A DNA stretch of 64,000 nucleotides, from assembly GCF_000745775.1 (NCBI RefSeq), contig NZ_JQJY01000005.1, forward strand, positions 186,001-250,000. Reading direction: 5' to 3'. A program made the position numbers and the translations under genes. How positions within the stretch are numbered: the first letter of the stretch is position 1; the number at the start of each line of letters is the position of its first letter. Below the pieces are notes generated by a model, which saw only the letters and a list, made by a program, of their open reading frames with translations, had not been told where the DNA came from and ran no database searches. Origin of the DNA: Flavobacterium sp. ASV13. GTDB taxonomy: Bacteria > Bacteroidota > Bacteroidia > Flavobacteriales > Flavobacteriaceae. This document shows positions 1 to 9,109 of this stretch, in pieces.

Positions 1-213
1 AAGGTTAAGAAAATGATAATGCCAGCCTTAACGATTTGATATTTGATTTCACCAAAACCAAAAAGCAGGCTCGCTTTATGCCACTATAACTAAAGACTAT
101 GAAATCAATATTTTCTTAAATTTTGTATCTTTCGATTCACAGAATATAATAGCACACACCGATATTTATCGATCTCGCCGTACTACCAATTTATAAATTA
201 TTCAAAAATAAAC

Positions 214-1971
214 ATGAAGGGACATCTAATTAATTATTTTATGTGGGGATATCAGTTACACGTACAGGTATCATTCAAAGTGAGTGCTGAAAGTTTATTT
301 AAAAAAATAGATTCTAGGCTTGATCCAGAAGTTTTTTTTATTGGAGTTCTTGTCGAAGAAAAACCAGACAGGCATCCAATCTGCCTTGAACCTGAAGACA
401 TCGGCTTTTTACCGGAAAGTTTTTCCGATGTACATTCACTAGCAAAAGAGCTGGAAAAGGTCGATGAAGAGAATAGGATTTTCCACTCCCATGAAATAGC
501 ACAGGAAAATCATAACAGAAGGATTGCTACCAGATCATATAAGGAGGCTATAAGCAAAATTCTAAAGCGAGAAAGTGTATTTGGAGAAAAGGAGTATTTT
601 GTTGCAACGCCAACATATATTGACGGCTACCATGTATTTACCGTGTTAGCGTTAAATAAAAAAATACTTGATAGTCATTACGAACTAACCAAAGATTTTT
701 TTAACGACAGATATACTATATTCCGATCTCTGATAAAGAGCGCTATAAATATTTTTTTAGGAGAATGTTCAAATGCGTTGAAAGACCCTCATACTTCTGG
801 CGGAGCAATTGACCGTCGGGCTGAAGAGTTATTAAGAGAAGCCGGACGACAGTTTATGTATACTGCCGCAGCTGCGGGTGGTGATATTATGGGACTACAT
901 GGTTTATATGATGCATGCAATGAAATTGCTTCAATGAAATATGAAGGTGCTATCGGATTGGGGAAAATGATACTCGCGCCCAAGGATCATAAAAATCTCA
1001 AATTTACACTTCAGCTTAAGACCCCTATCAGAGTTAGGGATTACAGAAAGGTTAGAAAGTTTCTAGAAATTTCTGACGACAGATCAGCACTAATTTCAGA
1101 CTCTGCAGTCATTTATGGACTTGGAGAATTAAAAGGCAAATACAATCCAAAGGAAGAATCTGTGTTCGTAGTCAATTTTACAAGCCATTTTCAGTGGGAG
1201 CTTTCTCATGACAATAATAGTCTGATGGAAGTTGAATATAGAGATCCGCGTTTGCCAAAAGAAAAAATTAACAGGGAAAAGTTTTATTCCGATCTTCCCA
1301 GGCTTTTCGATTCTATTTCTAAAGATGATGTAGATGATTTATGGGATATAGCCTTGGAGGCAACCAAACAGAAACATGGGACAATGCTTGTGATTTCCGA
1401 TAATGCAAATTCGGAATCAGAGCGATTGGGGAATCAATGTTTTCCGCTAAAACCAATTAAGCTAAGTGATAGTCTGATCCAGCAGATTACATCAATAGAT
1501 GGAGCTGTTCTATTAGACAGGAACTCTGTTTGTTATGCAATTGGAGTTATTCTGGACGGACTTGCAACTGAGAAGGGAGATTCCTCCCGTGGAGCGAGAT
1601 ATAATTCGGCAGTTCGGTACTATGAACAGTTCGGCAATGGAGGAGGCTTGGCGTTAGTGATCATATCAGAAGACGGCATGATAAATCTTATTCCTGATTT
1701 AAAGCCTCAAATCAAAAAACGCGATATTAGTGACGCCATTGCAAAATTTAAGAATATATTATCTGGCAGTTCTTTGAATCATAAATCTTTTAATTATGGC
1801 ATGAGCGATTTCCAGAGTATCAACTTTTATTTAAGCCAATCCGAATGCGATGAAATAAACGATACTCGCAAGCAAATTGAAGAAAAATTTAAAACTGATT
1901 TGGCAGAGATGCGAATCGTTTACGAGGACCTGAAATCTAGTCCGGAAATGAACGACAGTTATTACAAATAA
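214..1971 (+). CDS. Divergent diadenylate-cyclase-fold (DisA_N-like) protein
   Basis: This is a 585-residue cytosolic protein. Residues about 385-500 follow the order of a DAC (DisA_N) domain: a strand reading GTMLVISD, then CFPL, the nucleotide-contacting DGA at 429-431, and a strand near ALVIISEDG. Where cyclases carry GTRHR, this protein has RGARYNSAV (459-467). The arginine and serine-rich context remain but the RHR signature is changed, so it may bind or sense a nucleotide instead of making c-di-AMP. The first 380 residues match nothing I recognise and may be a sensor or partner domain. It is followed 41 bases later by an unknown gene on the same strand. The fold match is from the motif pattern; enzymatic activity is unknown. 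Confidence 0.6.
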   Translation: MKGHLINYFMWGYQLHVQVSFKVSAESLFKKIDSRLDPEVFFIGVLVEEKPDRHPICLEPEDIGFLPESFSDVHSLAKELEKVDEENRIFHSHEIAQENHNRRIATRSYKEAISKILKRESVFGEKEYFVATPTYIDGYHVFTVLALNKKILDSHYELTKDFFNDRYTIFRSLIKSAINIFLGECSNALKDPHTSGGAIDRRAEELLREAGRQFMYTAAAAGGDIMGLHGLYDACNEIASMKYEGAIGLGKMILAPKDHKNLKFTLQLKTPIRVRDYRKVRKFLEISDDRSALISDSAVIYGLGELKGKYNPKEESVFVVNFTSHFQWELSHDNNSLMEVEYRDPRLPKEKINREKFYSDLPRLFDSISKDDVDDLWDIALEATKQKHGTMLVISDNANSESERLGNQCFPLKPIKLSDSLIQQITSIDGAVLLDRNSVCYAIGVILDGLATEKGDSSRGARYNSAVRYYEQFGNGGGLALVIISEDGMINLIPDLKPQIKKRDISDAIAKFKNILSGSSLNHKSFNYGMSDFQSINFYLSQSECDEINDTRKQIEEKFKTDLAEMRIVYEDLKSSPEMNDSYYK

Positions 1972-2012
1972 TTATGATGCTAAATTCATGAACAAATAAA
2001 ATAAACAAATAG

Positions 2013-2381
2013 ATGAACACAGAAGATATTTTGAAAGATTTATGGAGTAACTATAATCTTTACTTTTGGAGTAACAACAATTTAGGTTCTCAGCAAATTA
2101 GAATGGGAACAAATTCTGAAGCCAATTTGATTTTTAGCTATAATGCTGAAAATGATACGTACATTATCGAAAGAACAGTTTATAGAGATTTGCAAGATTT
2201 GATTACTTTAAGCCACAGAGAATTTTCAAAAGAAATGATCGAATATAGAATTATTAAAGATTTGATAATTTTAATTCTTAGCAAACTAACAGATAGAGAG
2301 TTTAATGAGAGACAAATAATTCTTTACTCAAAATTGATTTATAATAGTAATAGATGGATAAATTTAAACTTTGATAATTAA
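2013..2381 (+). CDS. Small hypothetical protein
   Basis: A 122-residue protein without signal peptide, membrane segment or recognised motif. It is rich in Asn, Ile, Leu and Tyr, and its base composition is more A+T-rich than the preceding gene. It sits 41 bases downstream of the DAC-like gene on the same strand, so co-transcription is possible. The size and composition would fit an immunity or antitoxin-like protein, but nothing in the sequence shows this. It ends facing the regulator on the opposite strand. Confidence 0.5.
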   Translation: MNTEDILKDLWSNYNLYFWSNNNLGSQQIRMGTNSEANLIFSYNAENDTYIIERTVYRDLQDLITLSHREFSKEMIEYRIIKDLIILILSKLTDREFNERQIILYSKLIYNSNRWINLNFDN

Positions 2382-2434
2382 AACATGTTCTGCATTTGAT
2401 TGTCTGGTTAATATTAAGCGTGATTCTTTGCATT

Positions 2435-4114
2435 TTATTGCTGGATATCTTCCTTCTTTAATTCTTCAATAAAATATTTAGGGGTTATTCCAGTATCGGC
2501 CACAAAGGCCTTTACAAACCTTCTGGTACTGCTGAATCCCGCTTCATCAGCGAGCGCCTCATGGGTATAATTCTGCAGATTTTTTTCCTTACGAATTCTC
2601 TTGGCAATATTTTCTACTTTAAGGCTATTAATATATCCATTGAATTTTTTATTTCTGTGACGGGCAATTATCAGTGATAAATATTTAGTGTTGGTCTTGA
2701 AGTAGCTTGCCAGCTTAGTTAGATTCAGATCCTTTTCAAGGAACTTTTTACTATTTTCAAATTTCTTCAAACTGTTTAAAACTGCGTCTTCCGCATCTTT
2801 GCTCATTGAAAAATCGTGCTCATCTAACTTATTGTCTTTAGTCTTTTCTGAGTTTTCAATTTTTTGCAACAATTCTTCATACTTAATCCTAGCCTCTCTC
2901 TTATTTCTAAAATAATTAACTATCCCGTATACTATGAAAATGAACATTACTCCAATGATAGAAAACAATATCTGATTCTTATAGCTCTGCCGATCCAGCC
3001 TTCCCTTAAGCGTACGCTGAACAGCCAGCAATTCTTTAGTTTCATATTCCTTACGGATTTTTCCTTGAAGATAGGTATAGGTATGATGCAATTTCTTATC
3101 TATTTCGAGTAATTTCTCAACATAATGTAACTGCAACTTGATTATATTTTTGTCCTTGTAATAAGTAATCATAAACTCATATGCTTCCCTCAGGTCAGGA
3201 CGCATAAAATCCCGTTTCATATAGATTTGGTCAACTTTTTTAAAGTATCTCAGAGCCTTTTCCTTATTGTTTAATCCCCAGTAACATTTTCCAATATAAA
3301 AGTATCCCACCATTTCATTGGAAAAGTCCTTATTGTCCAGAATGTCTGGCAATGCAGCTTGCAGCTTTTTAATGCCTATGGCATAATTGCGGATCAGGCA
3401 TTGGTTGACTCCTTCTGAAAATATGAAGTAGGACTGCATGTCGAGGTTTCCGGTTTTGATTCCTTCACTTATACCTATTTCATTTGTAGCAGTACATAGC
3501 CCATGATTGCCAACCATTTTATAGCAGACTCCCAATGCATGCAGAGAGTTTAAGTATGCCCTGACATTGGAATCTTTAAAGTAGCTGATGCACTCCTTAA
3601 AAAGTGCGATCGCTTCGTTATAATATCCCAAATAAAGTTTTATCTGCCCAATTTGATATTTGGTTTTGTGAATGAGGTATGGATCATTTGTTTTTTTTAT
3701 GTAGTAGTCGGCGACTAAGTAAATATCCATTGCCTCTTTGAGACGTTTTTGACTATAGTAAGCAACGCCTTTTGACAGGTATGCTGATCCTATAATTTCA
3801 TCGTTGTTTGATTTTTTAGCTGCCCAAACCATACTATCGGCGTAGATAAGTTTTGACTGGTCTGGGGCATAGTAGATATAGTTCTTATAGCCATTGGAAA
3901 GTTCCTCCCAGTTTTCCTCCGACTTGGCCTTTATCAGAAATGAGATCAGGTATACTGATCTAGCACCATAACTGATTCTATCATCTTCGATACGATCAAA
4001 TATATAATCAAAATCTTTACCCTTTAACGAATCAGGAATTTGAATCATATGCTTTTGTGCGTGTATACAATGACTAAAGCATAAAGATATTATAAGGAAA
4101 TATCTTTTAATCAT
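2435..4114 (-). CDS. TPR-containing membrane-anchored AraC-family regulator
   Basis: A 559-residue protein of a type common in Bacteroidota. A signal peptide (about 1-20, ending HAQ) is followed by a helical tetratricopeptide region (about 100-345) predicted to lie outside the cytoplasm. A single membrane helix (about 381-402) and a charged coiled linker come next, then a C-terminal AraC-type double helix-turn-helix (about 455-555, with the second recognition helix near AGFSSTRRFVKAF). The layout implies that binding of a ligand or peptide by the TPR part is passed across the membrane to the DNA-binding part. It is divergent from the lipoprotein gene at 4462, a likely target. The ligand is not known. 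Confidence 0.8.
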   Translation of the reverse strand: MIKRYFLIISLCFSHCIHAQKHMIQIPDSLKGKDFDYIFDRIEDDRISYGARSVYLISFLIKAKSEENWEELSNGYKNYIYYAPDQSKLIYADSMVWAAKKSNNDEIIGSAYLSKGVAYYSQKRLKEAMDIYLVADYYIKKTNDPYLIHKTKYQIGQIKLYLGYYNEAIALFKECISYFKDSNVRAYLNSLHALGVCYKMVGNHGLCTATNEIGISEGIKTGNLDMQSYFIFSEGVNQCLIRNYAIGIKKLQAALPDILDNKDFSNEMVGYFYIGKCYWGLNNKEKALRYFKKVDQIYMKRDFMRPDLREAYEFMITYYKDKNIIKLQLHYVEKLLEIDKKLHHTYTYLQGKIRKEYETKELLAVQRTLKGRLDRQSYKNQILFSIIGVMFIFIVYGIVNYFRNKREARIKYEELLQKIENSEKTKDNKLDEHDFSMSKDAEDAVLNSLKKFENSKKFLEKDLNLTKLASYFKTNTKYLSLIIARHRNKKFNGYINSLKVENIAKRIRKEKNLQNYTHEALADEAGFSSTRRFVKAFVADTGITPKYFIEELKKEDIQQ

Positions 4115-4265
4115 AGGTTAAGTTTAAGCTATTTCCATTGATACGAACTCCCATTTAATATGATGAGTATCAGAGCGAGAGTTGAGGCGAACGAAATAGT
4201 GATGAATATATCAAATATAGTATAAAAACAGGAAAAACGTACAAAAAACGTGCAAAATAGCTGTG

Positions 4266-4284
4266 TCGATTTTCTGAAAATCGA
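4266..4284. promoter_or_regulatory. Perfect palindrome in a divergent intergenic region
   Basis: The gap 4115-4461 between the TPR/AraC regulator and the divergent lipoprotein gene contains no supported gene. It holds TCGATTTTCTGAAAATCGA, a perfect 9+1+9 inverted repeat, and just downstream a shorter one (GACAA-CCAT-TTGTC). There is no T-run, so a terminator is unlikely. An operator for one of the AraC-type regulators is an inference from position only. Confidence 0.4.
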
Positions 4285-4461
4285 TAGTAAAAATACTGTA
4301 AATGTCCAGACAACCATTTGTCAATGGCGCATTTAGCAGATATTTTTGCTCTGAATTCAAAAGCAAAGTATGGTTTAAAACCAGCAACGTTCTGCTTTCC
4401 CTCGAGGTGAAAAATGAACTGACGAAAAAAAAGTAATCAGTCACATTTAACACTAGTACAC

Positions 4462-5172
4462 ATGAAAAATTTAAAAGTATTGTTGGCAATCCTGCCCTTA
4501 TTCACTATTGCCTGCTCAGATGATTATACCGCTGAGATTACGGAAACTGCCCATAGAACAGAAAGTGCAAAAAAATTCGGCATTGAGCCTGGTAATCCAG
4601 CGAATCCATTCGATATTGCAGGAAGTATCCATAATCAAATTCTAGGGATTATCAACGAAACCGACTTTAATTCCCAATCTATTGAAGAGATCGCTATTCT
4701 AATTGATTCGGTTTCATCTGCGCACCCTGAGCTGATGCCATTAGCCAGCGGTAATAACTTGTCCGGCAGACTATCAGAAATCAATTGGATAGTAAATAAC
4801 GAAAATGCTATTACTGATGTGCTGACAGAAGGTACGATGGGTGAAAGTGCTAAGGCAAACTTCCTAACATTTGTAAATAACCTTAGTTTGGTTGCTGCTA
4901 ATCCTTATGAAGATATTCACTCGGTTATTGTTTCTTATGAGGCAAGTACTCTCGCCAATACCGGATTTTCGGATGAGGATAAACGCATAATCCTAACTGC
5001 TACTTCAGTCACCCGATATGCAGCCTATGATAAGAAAAGAAAGGATAAGGACTGGGAAAACAATGTTACTAGTATTGCAGCGACCGTTAGCGGTGCAAAG
5101 CAAAACCTGGTTCTGGGGGTAAAAATGGCATTAACAGTCGAAATATATCAAAGCAACAACCCCACGCAGTGA
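4462..5172 (+). CDS. Hypothetical lipoprotein
   Basis: A 236-residue protein beginning with a lipoprotein signal peptide: a charged start, a hydrophobic core and lipobox FTIAC with the modified Cys at 18, followed by SDD. The mature part is acidic to neutral with no domain I recognise. It is divergent from the TPR/AraC regulator across a 347-base gap, and its stop overlaps the start of the next gene by four bases (GTGA), so the two are translated together. The likely location is the periplasmic or outer-membrane surface. Function is unknown. Confidence 0.6.
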   Translation: MKNLKVLLAILPLFTIACSDDYTAEITETAHRTESAKKFGIEPGNPANPFDIAGSIHNQILGIINETDFNSQSIEEIAILIDSVSSAHPELMPLASGNNLSGRLSEINWIVNNENAITDVLTEGTMGESAKANFLTFVNNLSLVAANPYEDIHSVIVSYEASTLANTGFSDEDKRIILTATSVTRYAAYDKKRKDKDWENNVTSIAATVSGAKQNLVLGVKMALTVEIYQSNNPTQ

Positions 5173-5429
5173 GCTGGATTATAATTCTGTTGCGACGTTA
5201 TGAGAGAGCTTTTGCTATAACTTCAGGTTTTCTGCTCATAATGTTGAATGTAGGTAGCCTTTATTTCATCATAGATCTTCTGAGCTATGATGAAATGGTG
5301 GGTTATCTCGCTGCAGGTGGGCTTAAGAGCTCCGACCCACATGATTTTGTCTATGTTTTACTAATTCCGGCACTATTCAATATACTATTTGTTTTTACGG
5401 CGTTATGCGCCTACTGTACTAAAAGCTGA
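5169..5429 (+). CDS. Small two-helix membrane protein, coupled to the lipoprotein
   Basis: An 86-residue protein with a GTG start inside the stop region of the lipoprotein gene (four-base overlap). Two strongly hydrophobic stretches (about 15-35 and 62-82) predict two membrane helices. No family is recognised. The overlap indicates co-translation with the lipoprotein and perhaps a shared envelope role. Confidence 0.5.
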   Translation: MSWIIILLRRYERAFAITSGFLLIMLNVGSLYFIIDLLSYDEMVGYLAAGGLKSSDPHDFVYVLLIPALFNILFVFTALCAYCTKS

Positions 5430-5455
5430 CTAAGCGATGAAACGCTTTGAGTGGC

Positions 5456-6331
5456 ATGTCATTAATAAAAAACACTAACATCGTGGACATCTTAAAAAAT
5501 AGACGCTGGCAAAAAGAATTAAAAGTCCTGCATCTGACAGATTTTAAATCTGTCAAGTCACGCAAAACCCTGCTGAATCCAAACTGGTTTTCTCTCCTAG
5601 TGGTAGTATCCGGCACAATATATTTTATGGACGGTCCTTCAACGGTCCGCCTTTCCCATGGAGATATGTATGCAGTTCCCAGTACGGCTGAAGTAATTAA
5701 ACAGACACCGTCGCTGAAAGTCTGCTTTATGTCCTGTAAAAGGGATTTTGCCATTACCAACAAGTTCTCAAAATCCAGTATCGGTTACATAGAAATTCTT
5801 ACCGGCTACTCACCTTTTGTAATTTCACTTGCACAGCCTGAAATAAGTTATTTGATAGAGGTTTTCGGATTTCTTAAGAAAAAAATTAGTAGCAACGAAA
5901 GTATTTTTCAGGAAGAAATGGTACTGCTTTATTTCAATCTTATACTTTATGAATTCAGCGGGCTATGCTACAAGCACGGCGAAAATATAATCAACCTTCA
6001 CTGTCGCACTGAAAAAATCAGTATGCGCTTTATGACACTTGTACAACTGCATTGCAGACTACGCCATGATGTAAGCTTTTATGCGGACGCTTTATTTGTC
6101 AGCAAGGGCCATTTGGGTAAGGCTTTACGGAATGCTATCGGAATGTCTGCCAAACATTATATTGAAATGGCTATTATATCAGAAGCTTACATACTATTGG
6201 CAGATGATAACCTTACCATTACCCAGATAGGTGAGCACTTAAATTTTAGAAATCCCCAATCTTTCAGCCATTTTTTTAAAAAACATACCAAATTAACTCC
6301 GACCCAATATCGCTTAAACCTAAAATTTTAA
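5456..6331 (+). CDS. AraC-family transcriptional regulator
   Basis: The C-terminal 100 residues form the AraC/XylS double helix-turn-helix: VSFYADALFVSKGHLGK as the first unit, then LTITQIGEHLNFRNPQSFSH and FKKHTKLTPTQYR as the second, with the usual closing motif. The N-terminal about 180 residues look like the cupin-type AraC_binding half. An upstream in-frame TTG at 5447 would add three residues; the ATG at 5456 (MSLIKNTN) is preferred. The effector and targets are unknown. It precedes rteC on the same strand but is separated by 173 bases. Confidence 0.75.
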   Translation: MSLIKNTNIVDILKNRRWQKELKVLHLTDFKSVKSRKTLLNPNWFSLLVVVSGTIYFMDGPSTVRLSHGDMYAVPSTAEVIKQTPSLKVCFMSCKRDFAITNKFSKSSIGYIEILTGYSPFVISLAQPEISYLIEVFGFLKKKISSNESIFQEEMVLLYFNLILYEFSGLCYKHGENIINLHCRTEKISMRFMTLVQLHCRLRHDVSFYADALFVSKGHLGKALRNAIGMSAKHYIEMAIISEAYILLADDNLTITQIGEHLNFRNPQSFSHFFKKHTKLTPTQYRLNLKF

Positions 6332-6504
6332 TCCGTTCTTATAATCCAACTGTAAATCTACTGACCGTAATATCTTTTCATAATTGGTTTTGCTTGTGAA
6401 TAGCCCCATCTTAATCGTATAGCATGATTTGTACAGTAAGCACAGTAATGTTTATATAGTCCATAAGTTTTTTTGAAAGGTATTACATTAAAACCGTATG
6501 AGCT

Positions 6505-7347
6505 ATGAAACTACTGAGTACAATTATTTCCGAAATCCATAATAAGGAAGATCAAATCTCGCGGGAAACCTCCCATCTGATTGATGAGGCTTATCAGATG
6601 ACACTCTATTTGAATGAGCTGCTGAATACAACCAGAGAACAAATCTTAAAAGAGGGCTTTACTGATGAAGCCGACGAGATACAATTTTTCCGTGACATTA
6701 AGCCCTATATTTTAGGACAGCTGATTTATTATAATAAAGTATTCAGAATTGAAACAATCTGTCCGGTAAAAAACGGCAAGATGTACCAGAAATTTTTTAT
6801 GAACCAGCTTCAGGCACTTAAACAGGAATTTAAAGAAGATGTCTGCGGCTGTCATTTTTATCGCTATTACAGATCGGGTAGAATTGACCGAGATGAGGAA
6901 TATTTTTTAAGAGGAAAAATTAATTACCGGGATGGACTCAACAGTTACGTTTTTGAAATCGACCACCAGTTTTCTACTTACTACGATTCTAAAGTTGCCA
7001 GGATTATGGCCAACGAATTAATTTATACCTATCTGATAACAAAGATAAATCCAGAGGAGCATTCAAATTCTATGCTGAATAATCATGATTCAACCAAAGA
7101 TATTTTTTGGACAGACTCAAAAAATGCACTAATTGAACTCATTTATGCACTCTACGCTTCGGGAGTGATATCTCATGGGAAAATTGGTATCCGCAAAATT
7201 ACGCTTGTCTTTCAGATTCTTTTTCGCGTACCGCTCGGCGATGTACATCATTCCTTTCACCGTATGAAGGACAGGGCCGGCACAAGAACTTCATTTCTTG
7301 ATCATCTTAAATTTTCATTAGAACAATATATGGATAAGGACGTTTAG
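6505..7347 (+). CDS. rteC: RteC-family ICE regulator
   Basis: A 280-residue protein matching RteC of CTnDOT-type elements in length and in sequence character, with an N-terminal helical region and a C-terminal part ending near TSFLDHLKFSLEQYMD that resembles a winged helix. In CTnDOT, RteC is made under RteA/RteB control and activates the excision operon. No rteA/rteB pair and no tetQ is visible nearby, so this copy is probably controlled differently. A strong terminator follows at 7391. Its likely job here is to switch on excision genes such as the HTH gene at 8720; this is inferred from the family. Confidence 0.85.
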   Translation: MKLLSTIISEIHNKEDQISRETSHLIDEAYQMTLYLNELLNTTREQILKEGFTDEADEIQFFRDIKPYILGQLIYYNKVFRIETICPVKNGKMYQKFFMNQLQALKQEFKEDVCGCHFYRYYRSGRIDRDEEYFLRGKINYRDGLNSYVFEIDHQFSTYYDSKVARIMANELIYTYLITKINPEEHSNSMLNNHDSTKDIFWTDSKNALIELIYALYASGVISHGKIGIRKITLVFQILFRVPLGDVHHSFHRMKDRAGTRTSFLDHLKFSLEQYMDKDV

Positions 7348-7390
7348 TCAGAATATAAAGTATAAAGCAGATATCTAACCTTATTTCAAA

Positions 7391-7430
7391 AAGAAAGCTC
7401 GTGATATATGTATCACGAGCTTTCTTTTTA
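7391..7430. terminator. Bidirectional rho-independent terminator
   Basis: A perfect 16-bp stem (7391-7406 with 7411-7426; core AAGCTCGTGATA) around a TATG loop, followed by a T-rich tail, with A residues on the other side. It lies between the convergent rteC and the antitoxin/membrane-protein pair and can end transcription from both. Confidence 0.9.
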
Positions 7431-7458
7431 ATGAAATGAATTATTATAATTTTATTTC

Positions 7459-7815
7459 TTATGAAAGATTAGATGTTTGTTTAAAAAGATAGCGCATTAC
7501 AATAGCAAAGATGCCGACAATTGAAGCTAAAGAAGTCGTGATCAACGTAATTAGGACTGTATCAGATAAATGAAAACAGATCCAGTTATCTAACCCGACT
7601 GCTATTACAATTAAAAGAACTGTGAATGTAAAGGCAACTAAAAAGGAAAAAGTTTGTTTTGCATACTTTTTTCTTTCATCCCTGTCCTGTATACGGTCTT
7701 TAATATCTTCTGCGGTCAGCGAACTTTCCCGTTCAATATTTTGAACACTTTCTTCACCTAAAGGTGAAGCTGAAGACCTCGCCAGTAAATCATCAAGGAG
7801 TACATTTGCGCTCAT
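7459..7815 (-). CDS. Two-helix membrane protein, putative PanT-type toxin
   Basis: A 118-residue protein with a charged N-terminal half (Glu, Asp, Arg and Lys around 25-50) and two hydrophobic helices (about 55-77 and 87-109). It starts one base after the stop of the Panacea-domain gene, so the two form one operon. Panacea antitoxins are known to pair with many unrelated toxins, including small membrane-active ones. The toxin call rests on this arrangement, not on homology. A passenger membrane protein is the alternative. Confidence 0.55.
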   Translation of the reverse strand: MSANVLLDDLLARSSASPLGEESVQNIERESSLTAEDIKDRIQDRDERKKYAKQTFSFLVAFTFTVLLIVIAVGLDNWICFHLSDTVLITLITTSLASIVGIFAIVMRYLFKQTSNLS

Positions 7816-7816
7816 A

Positions 7817-8305
7817 TTATGCTAGTTCGTGCTCTAAATTTTCTATAAACTTCTTATAGTATTTTAAAGTCAATTCATCACTAATTTCCTTGTTTTCACC
7901 AGATACAAATGTTAAAGACCACGGCGTATTGCCTTGGTGAGTAATTGAAACTAAGGCGTTTCCAGAAACATCTTTATAAATATTCCAAGTCAGTGCAATA
8001 ACTTTTTTTAAATTGTTATCCTGAACTTCAGGAGCTTTACTTTGAAAAGTTGTTAAATCTAATACAGTAGCCTTTCTATCTATTGGATTGCCTCCAAAAT
8101 CTTTAAATTCATGATAAAGTTTGGGAATAACAGGCCCTAACTTCCAAGCTTGTACAGGCTCATTAAAAGCTTTCTTATTAAGTATTGCTAAAGATAGACC
8201 GTGAGCTATATAGCAAAGTTTGGCTAATTGTAAATTAGTTAATTGCTTGTTGGAACTTTCTGCGAGTGTTAGAAATTCATTCGCCACTGAATATACATTT
8301 TCCAT
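7817..8305 (-). CDS. Panacea (DUF4065/SocA-like) antitoxin
   Basis: A 162-residue protein with the Panacea/SocA signature: LTNLQLAKLCYIAHG near 22-36, then the conserved AWKLGPVIPKLYHEF near 52-66. The domain is found in GepA-like phage proteins and as the antitoxin PanA, which neutralises partner toxins by direct contact. The gene is upstream of the small membrane protein and separated from it by one base, the usual antitoxin-first order. The pair may stabilise the ICE or act as an abortive-infection module. Confidence 0.8.
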   Translation of the reverse strand: MENVYSVANEFLTLAESSNKQLTNLQLAKLCYIAHGLSLAILNKKAFNEPVQAWKLGPVIPKLYHEFKDFGGNPIDRKATVLDLTTFQSKAPEVQDNNLKKVIALTWNIYKDVSGNALVSITHQGNTPWSLTFVSGENKEISDELTLKYYKKFIENLEHELA

Positions 8306-8719
8306 TACAATTTATTTTTGATTACAAGTTACAAATTTACTTAATCTAATACACAATTCAAATATTATATATTGATTATGAATTTTATTTTAAAATATTA
8401 ACTGTCAAAAGGTTGGCAAATGCAAAAAAAACACCTCAATACAGCAACCGGTTTAAAAATGGCAGCTTATTCTTAAAGAAATTGTGCAAAAATTATGAAG
8501 AGAGCGTCCTCCTTTATACCTTCTTCTATCCCATATCAGCCAATTGCCATAGCTCACTGTCCATGTTCACTTTAACCGAATTTATGATCAAAAAAAGGTC
8601 TATCTCATTCACATCCTTGTCTTTTTATTAAAATTTTTTGTTCTGCCAATGGGCAGGCCTTGGCAAGGAATATCTTTTTTATGCTTCAATTTTGTGATGT
8701 TGAACCAAAAATACTGATT
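8306..8719. other. Intergenic region without a supported gene
   Basis: An A+T-rich stretch between the divergent antitoxin operon and the excisionase-like gene. Short frames here (for example from TTG at 8413) lack a ribosome site and resemble nothing. It must hold the promoters of both flanking genes. A degenerate version of the mobC/traE upstream motif may be present near 8546, but it is too weak to call. Confidence 0.5.
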
Positions 8720-9034
8720 ATGAATATCGATAGAATGGAATTCACGGCGTGGATGGACCGAATCATGGAGAGGTTCGACATCCTTATGGAGGCGGTAAGC
8801 ACAAGTAAAAATCAGCATACTGCTGTTGACGGAGAAGAGTTGTTGGACAATCAGGATATTATGCAGATGCTCAAGATAAGTCCGCGATCCCTGCAGCGTT
8901 ACCGTTCCTCCGGCAAACTGCCTTATTATACAATCAGCGGGAAAATTTACTATAAGCTCTCCGACATACACCAGTTGGTCAGGGAAAGCTTTATAGCTCC
9001 GGTTCCCAAAAAAAAGCCAGCAAGTGACAAATAA
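8720..9034 (+). CDS. Helix-turn-helix excisionase-like protein
   Basis: A 104-residue protein with an amphipathic N-terminal helix (MEFTAWMDRIMERFDIL) and a MerR/excisionase-like winged helix: LLDNQDIMQMLKIS, then RSLQRYRSSGKLPYY, then a wing through ISGKIYYKLSDIHQLV. This is the family of Bacteroides ICE Xis-type proteins, which bend DNA at the att sites or regulate transfer genes. An upstream TTG at 8660 would lengthen it; the ATG at 8720 gives the family's typical start (MNIDRMEF). It leads the DUF3945 and topB genes on the same strand. Confidence 0.75.
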   Translation: MNIDRMEFTAWMDRIMERFDILMEAVSTSKNQHTAVDGEELLDNQDIMQMLKISPRSLQRYRSSGKLPYYTISGKIYYKLSDIHQLVRESFIAPVPKKKPASDK

Positions 9035-9109
9035 GGCCATCGGATGCCATTTTACACCAGGAAGCAAAGACCTCTTCTACTTTCGGGATTGAATTTAAAA
9101 TTTTAAACT

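Noticed and set aside
1..213. Possible tail of an upstream gene ending at position 89
   Set aside because: The 26-codon frame has a stop just upstream and is too short to tell from chance; the left side is cut by the window.
6505..7347. A tetracycline-resistance operon near rteC
   Set aside because: No tetQ, rteA or rteB sequence is present within the window.
8413..8631. A 72-codon frame starting at TTG between the antitoxin and HTH genes
   Set aside because: No ribosome site, non-standard start and no protein-like pattern.
8609..9067. A 152-codon minus-strand frame over the excisionase-like gene
   Set aside because: It is a shadow of the plus-strand HTH gene, which has a clear family pattern; the minus frame does not resemble a protein.
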